Part shown: positions 53,065 through 62,825 of the stretch, one piece after another
How the letters are laid out: each line of letters begins with the position of its first letter
Numbering within the stretch: position 1 is the stretch's first letter
NCBI GenBank assembly: GCA_900472175.1
Contig: UCHD01000003.1
Location: 13,217 to 77,216 of the forward strand
DNA length: 64,000 bases
Source of the DNA: Hyphomicrobiales bacterium
Lineage (GTDB): Bacteria; Pseudomonadota; Alphaproteobacteria; Rhizobiales; Rhizobiaceae
Direction of reading: 5' to 3'
Notes under the pieces: model-generated
Seen by the model: the letters and a program-made list of their open reading frames with translations, nothing else
What the model was told of the DNA's origin: nothing
The model's database searches: none
Translations under genes and position numbers: made by a program

Positions 53065-54849
53065 ATGCAATCGTCTAGGCAAATCGCTGAGATGGCGACC
53101 TTCCAGAGTTTCGCAAACTGCTACCTGCACGAGGTGAATTGCGGGGTTCCAGTCTTGCATAGGACGCCGCTCGGGTCGGCAGACTGCATCGAATGGTCGT
53201 TGCCGGGACAGGAGATCGTCCTGCGTGCGGAAGTCACCTCTTCCTCCCTGTGCGGACCGCGCCATTTTGGCCGCATCTGGTCCAGGGGCGCGTCCGATAC
53301 GACCTGGCGGGTGCTCGAACTGATGTCTGCACTCTTCAGTCTCGTGCGCGAAGCCTATCGTCAGATGGACGAAGGCCACGCCGATGCATTGCGCGGCTTC
53401 GAACTGGAACTGCTGATGCGGGTGCTGGAAAGCTACCAGCAAACCGCCCTGTTCATCGAGAAAGCGCTGTCCGCCCCTGCTCTCGGAGATCATTTCATCG
53501 AAGCCGAGCAGTCGCTGGTGTTCGGCCACTGGCTGCATCCGACGCCAAAGAGCCGGCAGGGCATGACCTTCTGGCAGCAGGAAAGTTATGCGCCGGAACT
53601 GCGCGGCCAGTTCAAGCTGCACTATTTTGCAGCAAAGAGAGATCATGTCGCGCATGCCTCGGCCCGGCCGGCAGCGGCTCCTGACATCGTCCGCTTGCTG
53701 GCCATGGCCCCTGGCGAAACCGTTGGCTTGGGAGCGGACGAATATCTGCTGCCGATGCATCCGCTCCAGGCCGAAGCGTTGCTGCTAGATCCGGACGTCC
53801 AGGCAATGCAGCGGGATGGCGTCTTGCGCCATCTCGGACCTGCCGGTCCCCTCTACACGGCAACCTCGTCGGTGCGGACAGTGTATCACGGCGGCGGAGA
53901 CTGGATGTTGAAGTTCTCTCTGCCGGTGCGCATCACCAATTCCATCCGCCTCAACCGGCGCCACGAGCTGGAAGCCGGCGTTGCTATGGCCAAGCTGATT
54001 GATCGGATCGGTTTTACCCGGCGGTCGAAAAATTTCCGGATCATCCAGGATCCAGCCTACATCACGCTGGTTATGCCAGGCCGCAGCGAAAGCGGTTTTG
54101 AAGTGATCTTGCGCGAGAACCCGTTTGTCGGCGGCAGGGGGCAAGGCGTCATCACTGTTGCCGCCCTGACGGCCGATCCCGTTCCGGGCGAGCCTTCGCG
54201 GCTTGAGCGCCTGGTTCGCAATATTGCCGTCCGTGACCGACAGCCGATTTCCGATGTCGCCCTCGCCTGGTTCCAGCATTACCTCAGTTGCGCCGTCGAG
54301 CCGTTGATCCGGCTCTACGACGATTACGGGATAGCTTTGGAGGCCCATCAGCAAAACAGCCTGCTCGATATCGCCAGCGGCTACCCGACGATCGGCTACT
54401 ATCGCGACAATCAGGGATTCTACCTCTCCGAACGTTACCGCAGCCTGCTTTGCGGCCACGTCCCCGAGACTGAGACAATTGCCTCCCTGTATTTCCCGGA
54501 AACCGAAATCCGCGACAGGTTCGCCTACTACCTGATCGTCAACCAGGTGTTTTCGGTCATCAGCCGCATGGGACACGACGGGCTGTGCGACGAAGGTCAG
54601 CTGTTGCGGATGATGCGTGCACATCTCGAACGTTGCGCGGTCTCCATGAGCGGTGCCGGTCGTGACTTCGCACGGCACGTGCTCGATTTGCCGACCATAG
54701 CCTCGAAAGCCAACCTGACGACACGTCTATTCGACGTCGATGAACTGCAATCCGGTAATGCACCGGCGCTGTACCGTCCCGTGCCAAATCCTTTGAGAGC
54801 GCCGGCTGCGCTGACCGTTGCAAGGACAAGTCATGCCATTGCCTCTTGA
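53065..54849 (+). CDS. asbA: IucA/IucC-family siderophore synthetase, AsbA-like
   Basis: A 594-residue NRPS-independent siderophore (NIS) synthetase. Family blocks are in order: FGHWLHPTPKSRQGM (ATP/citrate binding), LPMHPLQAEALLL, KFSLPVRITNSIRLNRRHEL and ALEAHQQNSLLDI. In petrobactin synthesis AsbA joins citrate to spermidine by an adenylate intermediate. The start at 53065 has AAGGA upstream; the frame is open for 13 more codons. It overlaps asbB by 17 bases. Assignment to AsbA rather than another NIS enzyme rests on gene order with asbB, asbC, asbDE and asbF. Confidence 0.87.
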   Translation: MQSSRQIAEMATFQSFANCYLHEVNCGVPVLHRTPLGSADCIEWSLPGQEIVLRAEVTSSSLCGPRHFGRIWSRGASDTTWRVLELMSALFSLVREAYRQMDEGHADALRGFELELLMRVLESYQQTALFIEKALSAPALGDHFIEAEQSLVFGHWLHPTPKSRQGMTFWQQESYAPELRGQFKLHYFAAKRDHVAHASARPAAAPDIVRLLAMAPGETVGLGADEYLLPMHPLQAEALLLDPDVQAMQRDGVLRHLGPAGPLYTATSSVRTVYHGGGDWMLKFSLPVRITNSIRLNRRHELEAGVAMAKLIDRIGFTRRSKNFRIIQDPAYITLVMPGRSESGFEVILRENPFVGGRGQGVITVAALTADPVPGEPSRLERLVRNIAVRDRQPISDVALAWFQHYLSCAVEPLIRLYDDYGIALEAHQQNSLLDIASGYPTIGYYRDNQGFYLSERYRSLLCGHVPETETIASLYFPETEIRDRFAYYLIVNQVFSVISRMGHDGLCDEGQLLRMMRAHLERCAVSMSGAGRDFARHVLDLPTIASKANLTTRLFDVDELQSGNAPALYRPVPNPLRAPAALTVARTSHAIAS

Positions 54850-56569
54850 TCTCAAAGGGCAGCCCGGCGAACGGGTGTTGCGCCAGCTTGTCGCGGCCCT
54901 TCTCTACGAAGGTGTCGTCGATACGCATCGAAGTGTTCGGGACGGCCGGACGCATTTTCATTGGACGCTTGGCGGCCGCTCCTACCGTTGCATTGGAACG
55001 GTGGGGCCTTTCGGCCGCGTCCGTCCGGCGGCGGGTTCGATTGAGGCACAAGGCGACGACGGAGTTTGGGGCGAAGTCTCAATGGCTCAGTTTGTCTCTG
55101 CCCTGCCCGGCACGGGGATTTCCCGGGGCAAGCTTCTCGGCGAATTGAAGCAGACGATTGCCTTTTCGGAGTGGAACGAGCGCAACATCCCGCCCCGGTC
55201 TCGCCGTCCCATGTCTTTTGCGGCCCTTGAGGGAGCCCTGGATGAGGGACATCCCTATCATCCCTGCTACAAGGCAAGGACCGGATTTTCAAACGCCGAT
55301 CACGCAGCCTATGGCCCGGAAACCGGCAAGGCCTTTCAACTGGTTTGGTTGCTGGTTGACCGCAAGCATCTTCGCCACGCACTACCGGGAGGAGAAACGG
55401 CTTTCTGGCAGAGCGAACTTGGCCCGGAAACCTGGTCGCAACTGACGGCAATGCAGGCGCAACTTGACCTGCCGGCAGACGCGTTCGGACTTGTGCCGCT
55501 GCATCCCTGGCAATGGCGCAATCTCGCGGAAACCCTGTTTGCAGGCTGGATCTCTGCCGGTGAAGCGTATTGCCTCGGCCCGATGGGCGACCGCTACACG
55601 GCGACCCAGTCGGTACGCTCGCTTTTGAACCTGGACCGACCGTTCGCGGCCAGCATCAAGCTGCCGCTGAACATGGTCAACACATCGTCGCTGCGGACGC
55701 TGGAGCCGCATTCGGTCTGCACGGCACCGGCAATCTCGCGCTGGATCAGCGGCATCGCTGTCGACGACGTGTTCTTTCATGAGCGCTATCCGCTGACGAT
55801 CCTGCAGGAATATGCCGGGATCATCGCCGATGCCGATGGACCGCTTGCCGGCCATGTTGGTGCGATCTGGCGCGAGAACGCTCAGGCCACGCTATTGCTG
55901 GGCGAAGCAATCATTCCCTTCAATGCCCTGATGATGGTGGAGACGGACGGGAAGCCATTTGCCGACGACTGGATCCGCCGCTTCGGCCTGATGCCGTGGA
56001 TCAACAGGCTGCTCGAAATCTCTGTCCTGCCCGTCTGGCATCTGCTCATCCATCATGGCATCGCGGTGGAAGCGCATGGGCAGAATATGCTGCTCGTTCA
56101 CCGCGACGGCTGGCCGGTTCGGCTGATCCTGCGTGACTTTCACGACAGTATGGAATTTTGCCCCGCTTATCTGCGCGAGCCGCAGAAGGCTCCGGATTTT
56201 CTGCCTCTGAATCCGCTCTACGGCCAGGCGGAGCCGGATCAATATTACTGGACCGACAATCTGGATTCGCTGCGCGAACTGGTGATGGACACGCTGTTCG
56301 TCTACAATCTGGCCGAGATTTCTCACCTTCTCGATCATTGCTACGGGCTGCCGGAAAGCCGTTTTTGGCAGAGGGTCGAAAGCCTGCTTGCGATCTATGC
56401 GCAAGAGCACGACGCCGCCGGGCGGCTGGCGCTACTTGGCTGCGACCAGCCGCATATTCTCACCGAATCCCTGATGACGCGGAAGCTGCTCGCGCTGAAG
56501 CCTGAGTACCACCACACGGTACCCAACGCCTTGGCCTCGAAGCAGTTGCAACGAAGGAGAAAGCCATGA
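54833..56569 (+). CDS. asbB: IucA/IucC-family siderophore synthetase, AsbB-like
   Basis: A 578-residue second NIS synthetase with GHPYHPCYKARTGFS, LVPLHPWQWRN, KLPLNMVNTSSLRTLEPHS and AVEAHGQNMLLVHRDG. In petrobactin synthesis AsbB adds the second polyamine arm to the citryl intermediate. The start at 54833 has AAGGA upstream; its stop overlaps the next ATG by four bases. Two NIS synthetases followed by an aryl ligase, carrier and AsbF is diagnostic of the petrobactin route. Confidence 0.87.
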   Translation: MPLPLDLKGQPGERVLRQLVAALLYEGVVDTHRSVRDGRTHFHWTLGGRSYRCIGTVGPFGRVRPAAGSIEAQGDDGVWGEVSMAQFVSALPGTGISRGKLLGELKQTIAFSEWNERNIPPRSRRPMSFAALEGALDEGHPYHPCYKARTGFSNADHAAYGPETGKAFQLVWLLVDRKHLRHALPGGETAFWQSELGPETWSQLTAMQAQLDLPADAFGLVPLHPWQWRNLAETLFAGWISAGEAYCLGPMGDRYTATQSVRSLLNLDRPFAASIKLPLNMVNTSSLRTLEPHSVCTAPAISRWISGIAVDDVFFHERYPLTILQEYAGIIADADGPLAGHVGAIWRENAQATLLLGEAIIPFNALMMVETDGKPFADDWIRRFGLMPWINRLLEISVLPVWHLLIHHGIAVEAHGQNMLLVHRDGWPVRLILRDFHDSMEFCPAYLREPQKAPDFLPLNPLYGQAEPDQYYWTDNLDSLRELVMDTLFVYNLAEISHLLDHCYGLPESRFWQRVESLLAIYAQEHDAAGRLALLGCDQPHILTESLMTRKLLALKPEYHHTVPNALASKQLQRRRKP

Positions 56570-57846
56570 TCCGGATCGACGACAGGCTTTACGACCATGC
56601 CCATTTCGAACAAGCCACGAGCCGCCTCGCAGAACAGGCAGGGCTTTCGGCCCGCGAGGGTGGCCGGTACGCGGTGTGCTTTACTCAGACCATCGACTGG
56701 CTGGCACTGTTTTTCGCCATTCACAAGGCCGGCGCGAGCGTGTTGCCGATCCATCCCGGTACACCCTATGCCGCCGCCCGCAAGCTTGCGATTGGTGCCG
56801 GGTGTGACCGGCTGTTCTACAACAGTCTGACGGCGGAAGCGCTTGAAGCTCCAGCGATCGGCTCGCCGAAAGGCCAGTTGCTGCAGATGAGTTCCGGCAC
56901 TACTGGCGCGCCCAAATGTGTGGCGCGGAGTTGGGACGAGATCGACGCGGAGATCGAAAGCTACGTGCGGACGTTCCGCGAGCCGGAGAACATGACCCCG
57001 GTGGTCGCCTGCCCAACGACCCATTCGTACGGACTGATCTGCGGCATCCTCGTGGCGCTGAAGCGCGGCCAGACGCCGGTGATCGTCAATACCGCCAACC
57101 CGAAATATCTGCTGAAAGTGTTGCGCGACACCGAGCGCCCACTGCTTTATTCGTCCCCGGCGATCCTGCACACTTTGGCTCGCCTGCTGCCGGACGGTGA
57201 GCAGATCCATGCGACCATGACGTCGGGAACACTATTGCCGGACGCCTGGTTCTCGCTGATCCGTGCCCGAAGCCTGCACATGTTCCAGCAATATGGCTGC
57301 TCGGAATCCGGTTGCATTGCCATCAATCCGAACGTCGCCGCAACGGGGGACATGGGCTTTGTATTGCCGCATCTGCGTGCCGAGACGGGAACGAGCACTG
57401 ACGATGCCTGCGAGATCGCAGTGAAGACTGTGGATGGCCTCACCATCCATACAAGCGACCTCGGCTATATCAGGAACGATGGCATGCTGGTCTTCATCTC
57501 CCGCATGGACGACATGATCAATGTCTCCGGTCTCAACGTCTATCCGAAGGATGTTGAAGACGCGATCATGGCCATGCCGGCCGTCACGGATGCTGTTGCC
57601 TTCCGCAAGGGCGACCGGTTTGCCGGTGAGCGCGTGGCGCTCTTGTTCAGCGCATCGGAAGCGGTCGCGCCACAGGCCGTGCGCGAGTGGTGCACCGGCA
57701 ATCTCGCCAGCCATCAATTGCCGATGGACATCCTGCAGATCGACGCGATCCCGCGTCAGGCCAACGGCAAGATCAGCCGCCGTGACGTCGCGGCGCGCCA
57801 TGCCGCGGGCGAATTTACTGCGCGGATCTCCGGAGTAGCATCATGA
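56566..57846 (+). CDS. asbC: 3,4-dihydroxybenzoate-AMP ligase, AsbC-like
   Basis: A 426-residue ANL-family adenylating enzyme. Motifs: P-loop QMSSGTTGAPK, ACPTTHSYGL, QQYGCSESGC, hinge region TSDLGYIRNDG with SRMDDMINVSGLNVYP, and catalytic Lys in QANGKISRRD. AsbC activates 3,4-dihydroxybenzoate and loads it on the carrier AsbD; here the carrier is encoded in the next, overlapping gene. Length is close to B. anthracis AsbC. Confidence 0.88.
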   Translation: MIRIDDRLYDHAHFEQATSRLAEQAGLSAREGGRYAVCFTQTIDWLALFFAIHKAGASVLPIHPGTPYAAARKLAIGAGCDRLFYNSLTAEALEAPAIGSPKGQLLQMSSGTTGAPKCVARSWDEIDAEIESYVRTFREPENMTPVVACPTTHSYGLICGILVALKRGQTPVIVNTANPKYLLKVLRDTERPLLYSSPAILHTLARLLPDGEQIHATMTSGTLLPDAWFSLIRARSLHMFQQYGCSESGCIAINPNVAATGDMGFVLPHLRAETGTSTDDACEIAVKTVDGLTIHTSDLGYIRNDGMLVFISRMDDMINVSGLNVYPKDVEDAIMAMPAVTDAVAFRKGDRFAGERVALLFSASEAVAPQAVREWCTGNLASHQLPMDILQIDAIPRQANGKISRRDVAARHAAGEFTARISGVAS

Positions 57847-59159
57847 CGCAGAGTGAAATCCTTACCGCAATTTATACGGTTTTGAGTGAGCAGATGATGC
57901 ATCAGCATCTGGATGGCTTTGGCCTTCACTCCCGCCTCAATGAGGACCTCTATCTCGATTCCGTGTTGATCCTGCAGATTTTCCTCAATCTGGAGCTGGA
58001 GTATGGCCTGTCCGTTCCGGAAGAGGCCATCGCCAAACAGGACATCGAAACCGCCGCCGATCTGGTCGCACTTTATGAGCCGAAGGATACCGCAATCGCC
58101 GTGCCGGCGTTCGCGCTCACCGGCGGAACAGCGGACGAAGGCGTGCACGGAGAAGCCTATTACGATATCAAGGTTCACTGCTTCGTCAGTTGCGTCTGCG
58201 ACGGCCTGAAGCGCCGAGGTCTCGACCACAGGCCATTCTACTTCGGCGTCTGGGACGCAAAATTCGCCGTCAGTGATCGTTTCGAGCTTCTCTACCACGC
58301 GCCGGAGATCAGCCAGGAGTTCCTGCGCGAATGGTTCGAGCGGCTTTATGGCGTCACGGTCAGCGAATGGTACGACGCTGAAAAGACCAAGATCGAAAAC
58401 CTTGCCACGCTGCTCGACCTCGTCGAAAACCGCAGCGAGACCGGGTCCGTCATGGTCATGCTGGATATGTTCCACCTGCCGGAGCGCGAGAACAAGTTCA
58501 ATCAGAACCCCTTCCCGCATTATCTGATGTTGCAGAAAACAAGCGATCCGCAAACCTGGTTCGTGCATGATCCCGATTATCGCTGGGAAGGCGAGATCGC
58601 GCGGGACAAGGTCATTCATGCCATCATGCAGCCCACCGTCGGCGGCGGTTACGTCTTCGATACGGCAGGGGCGAAGATACCGGAACCGGAAGATCTACAA
58701 GCTTTCTTCGAGGCCTGCTTTATCGGCGACACGAATCCGCTCGTTGATGCCGTTCGTGCGATCGTCAAGGCACATCTGGATGGAGCCAGCGGCGTAGTGC
58801 TTTCAGGGCTGACGGCGGCTGTGCGCGAACTGCCCGTGATCACCATTCGCAAATATGCCTACGAGCATGGTTTCGCCTTCTTCTGGCGGGCGCTGAAGCT
58901 GCCGGCGGCAGACTTTGAATCCTGGTGCGAGGAGATCGAAGCGCTGGTTCAATCGCTGAAGACGCTGCATTACGCCTGCATGAAACTGTCCCAGACCGGC
59001 GACCGCGCGCTTGCGGTCCCCGTCTTCGAACGGTTCGACGAAGCCGATCGGCTGGAGACGAAACTGAAAGCCAAGCTGGCCGAGATCTCCGGCGTCTGGT
59101 GCGCACAAAATGTTCCGGCGCCTGTCGAAGTCCAACTGCTGAAGAGGATTGCAGGATGA
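57843..59159 (+). CDS. Aryl carrier - condensing enzyme fusion (AsbD-AsbE)
   Basis: A 438-residue fusion. Residues 1-82 are an acyl/aryl carrier domain with the phosphopantetheine Ser40 in NEDLYLDSVLILQIF. From about residue 100 the protein is AsbE-like (VHCFVSCVCDGLKRRGLDHR, PFYFGVWDAKF). In Bacillus petrobactin operons AsbD (about 90 residues) and AsbE (about 330) are separate proteins: AsbD carries 3,4-dihydroxybenzoate and AsbE transfers it to the polyamine. A linker of about 20 residues (KDTAIAVPAFALTGG) joins them here. The gene overlaps asbC and asbF by four bases each. No frameshift is needed to read it. Confidence 0.88.
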   Translation: MTQSEILTAIYTVLSEQMMHQHLDGFGLHSRLNEDLYLDSVLILQIFLNLELEYGLSVPEEAIAKQDIETAADLVALYEPKDTAIAVPAFALTGGTADEGVHGEAYYDIKVHCFVSCVCDGLKRRGLDHRPFYFGVWDAKFAVSDRFELLYHAPEISQEFLREWFERLYGVTVSEWYDAEKTKIENLATLLDLVENRSETGSVMVMLDMFHLPERENKFNQNPFPHYLMLQKTSDPQTWFVHDPDYRWEGEIARDKVIHAIMQPTVGGGYVFDTAGAKIPEPEDLQAFFEACFIGDTNPLVDAVRAIVKAHLDGASGVVLSGLTAAVRELPVITIRKYAYEHGFAFFWRALKLPAADFESWCEEIEALVQSLKTLHYACMKLSQTGDRALAVPVFERFDEADRLETKLKAKLAEISGVWCAQNVPAPVEVQLLKRIAG

Positions 59160-60001
59160 GAGTATCGCTCTGCACCATAACCTTCCGTCACCACCTGATC
59201 TCGCTGGGCGAGATTGCCGCATGGGCACAGACCAACGATTTCCAGGGCATCGAGCTCTGGGGCGCGCATGCACGCAATCTGGCCCCGCAGCCGGATCGCA
59301 ACGCCGAGTGGCTGGATAACTACGGCCTATCGGTACCAATGATCAGCGACTACCTGCCGATCGACGCGGATCCGGAAACGCTGCGCCGCAAGACCGTTGA
59401 TCTATGCCGATTGGCGCGCCGCTGGCGGGCAACAAAAATCCGGACGTTTGCAGGAAATCGCGGTAGCCTTTCTACCCCGGCAGAGGACCGTCGGATGATT
59501 GTCGAGCGCCTGCGCGATATCTGCGCCATAACGGCCAGCTATGGCATTCATCTGCTGGTCGAGACCCATCCACAGACGCTGGCGGATACCGCAGCCTCGA
59601 CCATGCGGCTCATCGGCGAGGTCGACCATCCCTTCTTCGCGATTAATTTCGATACGCTGCACATCTGGGAGGGCGGTGACGATCCGGTCCGTGCGCACCG
59701 CGAGATGAAGCCCTTTATCCGTCACTATCATCTGAAGAACATTCTCGACCGGTCCGACCTGTCAATCTTCGAACCGGCCAATGTCTATGCCGCTGCCGGT
59801 CGCCGCGACGGCATGACGCCGCTGTTTGAAGGCACGGTCGATTACGTCAGCTTTCTCTCCGAGGTGTCCAGTGATCCCCAGATCGAGGCGTCGCTGGAGT
59901 GGTTCGGCAATGATTGCCTCGACATCCTGCGGCGCGACCGGCGGCAGGTCCGGCAGGTCATCGAGGGGCGTGAACCGGCCCGGCGCACAGTGAACTTTTA
60001 G
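59156..60001 (+). CDS. asbF: 3-dehydroshikimate dehydratase, AsbF-like
   Basis: A 281-residue TIM-barrel enzyme that makes 3,4-dihydroxybenzoate from 3-dehydroshikimate. Metal ligands are visible as Glu136 (LLVETHPQTLADT), Asp166 (INFDTLHIWEGG), His192 (HYHLKN) and Glu248 (ASLEWFG). Their spacing agrees with the Glu/Asp/His/Glu set I recall for B. anthracis AsbF. The ATG overlaps the previous stop as ATGA. This gene is what separates a 3,4-catechol (petrobactin) pathway from the usual 2,3-catechol siderophores. Confidence 0.93.
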   Translation: MRVSLCTITFRHHLISLGEIAAWAQTNDFQGIELWGAHARNLAPQPDRNAEWLDNYGLSVPMISDYLPIDADPETLRRKTVDLCRLARRWRATKIRTFAGNRGSLSTPAEDRRMIVERLRDICAITASYGIHLLVETHPQTLADTAASTMRLIGEVDHPFFAINFDTLHIWEGGDDPVRAHREMKPFIRHYHLKNILDRSDLSIFEPANVYAAAGRRDGMTPLFEGTVDYVSFLSEVSSDPQIEASLEWFGNDCLDILRRDRRQVRQVIEGREPARRTVNF

Positions 60002-60011
60002 GAAAACGACA

Positions 60012-60917
60012 ATGCTGAAAACGAAGACCGTATCAATCGCCGCAATTCTGACGCTGGCCCACTTGTGTGCGGCCCATGCTGCCGACATAGACACCGCAAA
60101 GGGGACGGTGACGATCGATGCGGCACCTGCTAAAATCGCGGTATTCGACATCGCCGCCATCGATACGCTGGCCAGTCTCGGCGTCAAGATCGACGGCCTT
60201 CCGTCCAATCTCTACTTGCCGGAGCTGGCGCACCTGAAGGACGGCTCCGCCGTCGTCGGCGATATTTTCGAGCCGAACCTTGAGGCTTTGAGTGAATTGC
60301 AACCCGATCTCATCATTGTTGGTGGCCGCTCTTCAACACAGGTCGAAGCGGCGTCGCAGGTAGCACCGACGATCGACATGACCATGGATGGCGACGACCT
60401 TCTCTTGCAGGCCAAAACGCGGCTGGCAGCCTATGGCGAACTGTTCGGTAAAACGGCGGAAGCCGAGGTTCAAACAAAGGCGCTTGACGCTGTCGTCGAT
60501 AAAGCCCGCGCTGCCGTGTCCGGCAAGGGTAAGGCGCTGATTATCATGACCAATGGGCCGAAGGTCACGGCCTATGGGTCCGGCTCGCGGTTCGGATGGG
60601 TTCATTCGGCACTCAATTTGCCGCCCGCTGTGCCGGATGTTGAGACCGCTACGCATGGCGAGGCCGTCTCGTTCGAATTCATCGCCAATGCCAACCCTGA
60701 TTGGCTGCTCGTGCTTGATCGGGCCGCTGCGATCGGCGCGGAAGACCAGAACGCCAAGGCAACGTTGGACAACGAACTGGTCGCAAGCACAACCGCCTGG
60801 AAAAAGGGCCAGGTCATCTACCTGCCCGCCGGAGATTTCTATATTGCAGCCGGCGGCGTTCAGGCGATGAGCCGGGTGTTTACAGCCATCACCAAGGCAT
60901 ATGCCGGGTTGAAATGA
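60012..60917 (+). CDS. Siderophore-binding protein (YclQ/FatB-like)
   Basis: A 301-residue periplasmic binding protein of the iron-siderophore (PBP type III) class. The signal peptide (SIAAILTLAHLCAAHA) precedes ADIDTAKG. It shows IAVFDIAAIDTLASLGVKID and QPDLIIVGGRSSTQ. YclQ and FatB type proteins bind petrobactin in Bacillus. It starts ten bases after asbF and overlaps the first permease by four bases. Confidence 0.92.
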   Translation: MLKTKTVSIAAILTLAHLCAAHAADIDTAKGTVTIDAAPAKIAVFDIAAIDTLASLGVKIDGLPSNLYLPELAHLKDGSAVVGDIFEPNLEALSELQPDLIIVGGRSSTQVEAASQVAPTIDMTMDGDDLLLQAKTRLAAYGELFGKTAEAEVQTKALDAVVDKARAAVSGKGKALIIMTNGPKVTAYGSGSRFGWVHSALNLPPAVPDVETATHGEAVSFEFIANANPDWLLVLDRAAAIGAEDQNAKATLDNELVASTTAWKKGQVIYLPAGDFYIAAGGVQAMSRVFTAITKAYAGLK

Positions 60918-61891
60918 CTGACATTCGTACTTCCGGCAAATGGATGACGAAGCTGGCCGCCTGCGCGGCCTTTGTCATGCTTGTGATCCTCAGCATTTTC
61001 ATCGGCGCCGGGGAGTTCTCGCCGTGGCAGGCCATCCACGATCCGGCCGCTCTGCAACTCTTTTTCGCCAGCCGCCTGCCCAGGACGGTCGCCGCGGCTC
61101 TGACCGGCGCGGCCCTTTCGATCGCCGGCCTCATCATGCAGGCGCTGGTGCGCAACCGGTTTGTCGAACCGTCGACGGCCGGCACTGCGCAAAGCGCTGC
61201 GCTTGGCATTCTGATCATGACCCTCGTGTTTCCCGCCGCTTCCTTGGCAATGAAAACCCTGTTTGCAAGCATCCTGGCCCTGCTGGGCACCTCGATCTTC
61301 ATGATGACTGCGCATCGCCTGCCTCCGGCCCAACCCTATCTCGTCCCGCTGTTCGGCCTGGTTTACGGTGGTGTCATCGGTGCAGTCGTCACCTTCGTCG
61401 GCTGGCAGACGGAACTGCTGCAGTTCATCGACATCTGGACCAACGGCGAGTTTTCCGGTGTCGTTCGCGGACGTTACGAACTTCTCTGGGGCACCGCCCT
61501 GATGGCTGCGATTGCCTGGTGGGTTGCAGACAGGCTAACCGTGCTTTCCCTTGGCCGTGATGTCAGTATCGGCCTCGGTCTCAGCTACCAGCGCACGCTT
61601 CAACTTGGTCTCGTCATTGTGTCCGCCATTTCAGCGTTGACGGTGGTGATCGTCGGCATCATTCCCTTTGTCGGCCTCGTGGTTCCCAACCTCGTCTCAC
61701 GTATACTGGGTGACAATCTGCGGGGAACGATCCCCTGGGTTGGCTTGAGCGGCGCGACCCTGGTGCTTGGATGCGATGTGCTCGGGCGGCTGCTGCGTTA
61801 CCCCTACGAAATCCCGGTCGCAACGGTCATGGGTGTCGTCGGCGCCATCCTGTTTCTGCGCCTGATGTTCACGCGGGCGACCCATGCTTGA
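60914..61891 (+). CDS. Siderophore ABC permease (FecCD family), first
   Basis: A 325-residue inner-membrane permease with nine to ten helices. Typical FecCD blocks: SRLPRTVAAALTGAALSIAG, LIMQALVRNRFVEPSTAGTA and IIPFVGLVVPNLVSRILGDN. It forms a heterodimer with the next gene, which it overlaps by eight bases. It matches the YclN/FatD position in petrobactin importers. Confidence 0.93.
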   Translation: MTDIRTSGKWMTKLAACAAFVMLVILSIFIGAGEFSPWQAIHDPAALQLFFASRLPRTVAAALTGAALSIAGLIMQALVRNRFVEPSTAGTAQSAALGILIMTLVFPAASLAMKTLFASILALLGTSIFMMTAHRLPPAQPYLVPLFGLVYGGVIGAVVTFVGWQTELLQFIDIWTNGEFSGVVRGRYELLWGTALMAAIAWWVADRLTVLSLGRDVSIGLGLSYQRTLQLGLVIVSAISALTVVIVGIIPFVGLVVPNLVSRILGDNLRGTIPWVGLSGATLVLGCDVLGRLLRYPYEIPVATVMGVVGAILFLRLMFTRATHA

Positions 61892-62825
61892 CCGTCGCCT
61901 GCTCTTTCTGGCAGCCATTGCGCTTGCCGCCGTAATCGCTTTCATGACGCTTGGACTGCGCGGCAATGTTGCGTTCATCTTGCAATTACGCGGCCTGAAG
62001 CTTCTGGCCCTGGTTCAGGTCGCCGTTTCTATTGCGATTTCCACCGTTCTCTTCCAGACCGTGACGGCAAATCGCATCCTGACGCCATCGATCATGGGGC
62101 TTGATGCGCTTTACCTATTTGGTCAGACGGCTCTGGTCTTCTTGCTGGGCGGCTTTGGCTACGCGAGCCTCAACACTGGCGTGAAGTTCGGCGTGGAAGT
62201 TTTGTTGATGGTGGCACTTGCGATGGTCCTGCTATGGCCGCTGCTTCGAAACCGGATGGACATGAACCTGATGCTGCTTATGGGGGTTACCCTTGGGCTT
62301 CTCTTTCGCAGTCTCTCAGCACTTCTTTCGCGACTGCTTGATCCGAATGCCTTTGCCATCGTGCAGACCGTGAGCTTTGCCAACTTCAATACACTCCGCG
62401 CCGATCTTACCGTCCTCGGTACCATCGTGACATTTGGCGCAGCCCTCCTCTGTTGGCGCGCACGTCACGTCCTTGACGTCATCGGGTTGGGGCGCGAAAC
62501 GGCAATCGGGCTCGGCGTCAATTGGACTAAGGCCGCCGCTGGCCTTCTCATGCTCGTCGCCGTCCTCGTGGCTGTCTCAACGGCCCTGGTCGGGCCGGTC
62601 GCCTTCTTCGGACTGTTGGTTGCAGCACTTGCGGAGCGGCTGATGGGGACACAGCGGCACGCCACGCTGCTGCCTGCTGCCGCCCTTATGGGGATAGTTG
62701 TGCTGGTGGGTGGGCAGACCGTTTCGCAGCATGGATTGGGCGGTGCTTCCACCCTCGGGGTTGTGATTGAATTTGCCGGGGGGCTCGCTTTTCTCCTCCT
62801 GCTCATACTGGGGAGCCGAAAATGA
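61884..62825 (+). CDS. Siderophore ABC permease (FecCD family), second
   Basis: A 313-residue inner-membrane permease with FQTVTANRILTPSIMGLDAL and the gate region GPVAFFGLLVAALAERLMGT. It is paired with the previous permease and overlaps the ATPase by four bases. It corresponds to the YclO/FatC position. Confidence 0.93.
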   Translation: MLDRRLLFLAAIALAAVIAFMTLGLRGNVAFILQLRGLKLLALVQVAVSIAISTVLFQTVTANRILTPSIMGLDALYLFGQTALVFLLGGFGYASLNTGVKFGVEVLLMVALAMVLLWPLLRNRMDMNLMLLMGVTLGLLFRSLSALLSRLLDPNAFAIVQTVSFANFNTLRADLTVLGTIVTFGAALLCWRARHVLDVIGLGRETAIGLGVNWTKAAAGLLMLVAVLVAVSTALVGPVAFFGLLVAALAERLMGTQRHATLLPAAALMGIVVLVGGQTVSQHGLGGASTLGVVIEFAGGLAFLLLLILGSRK

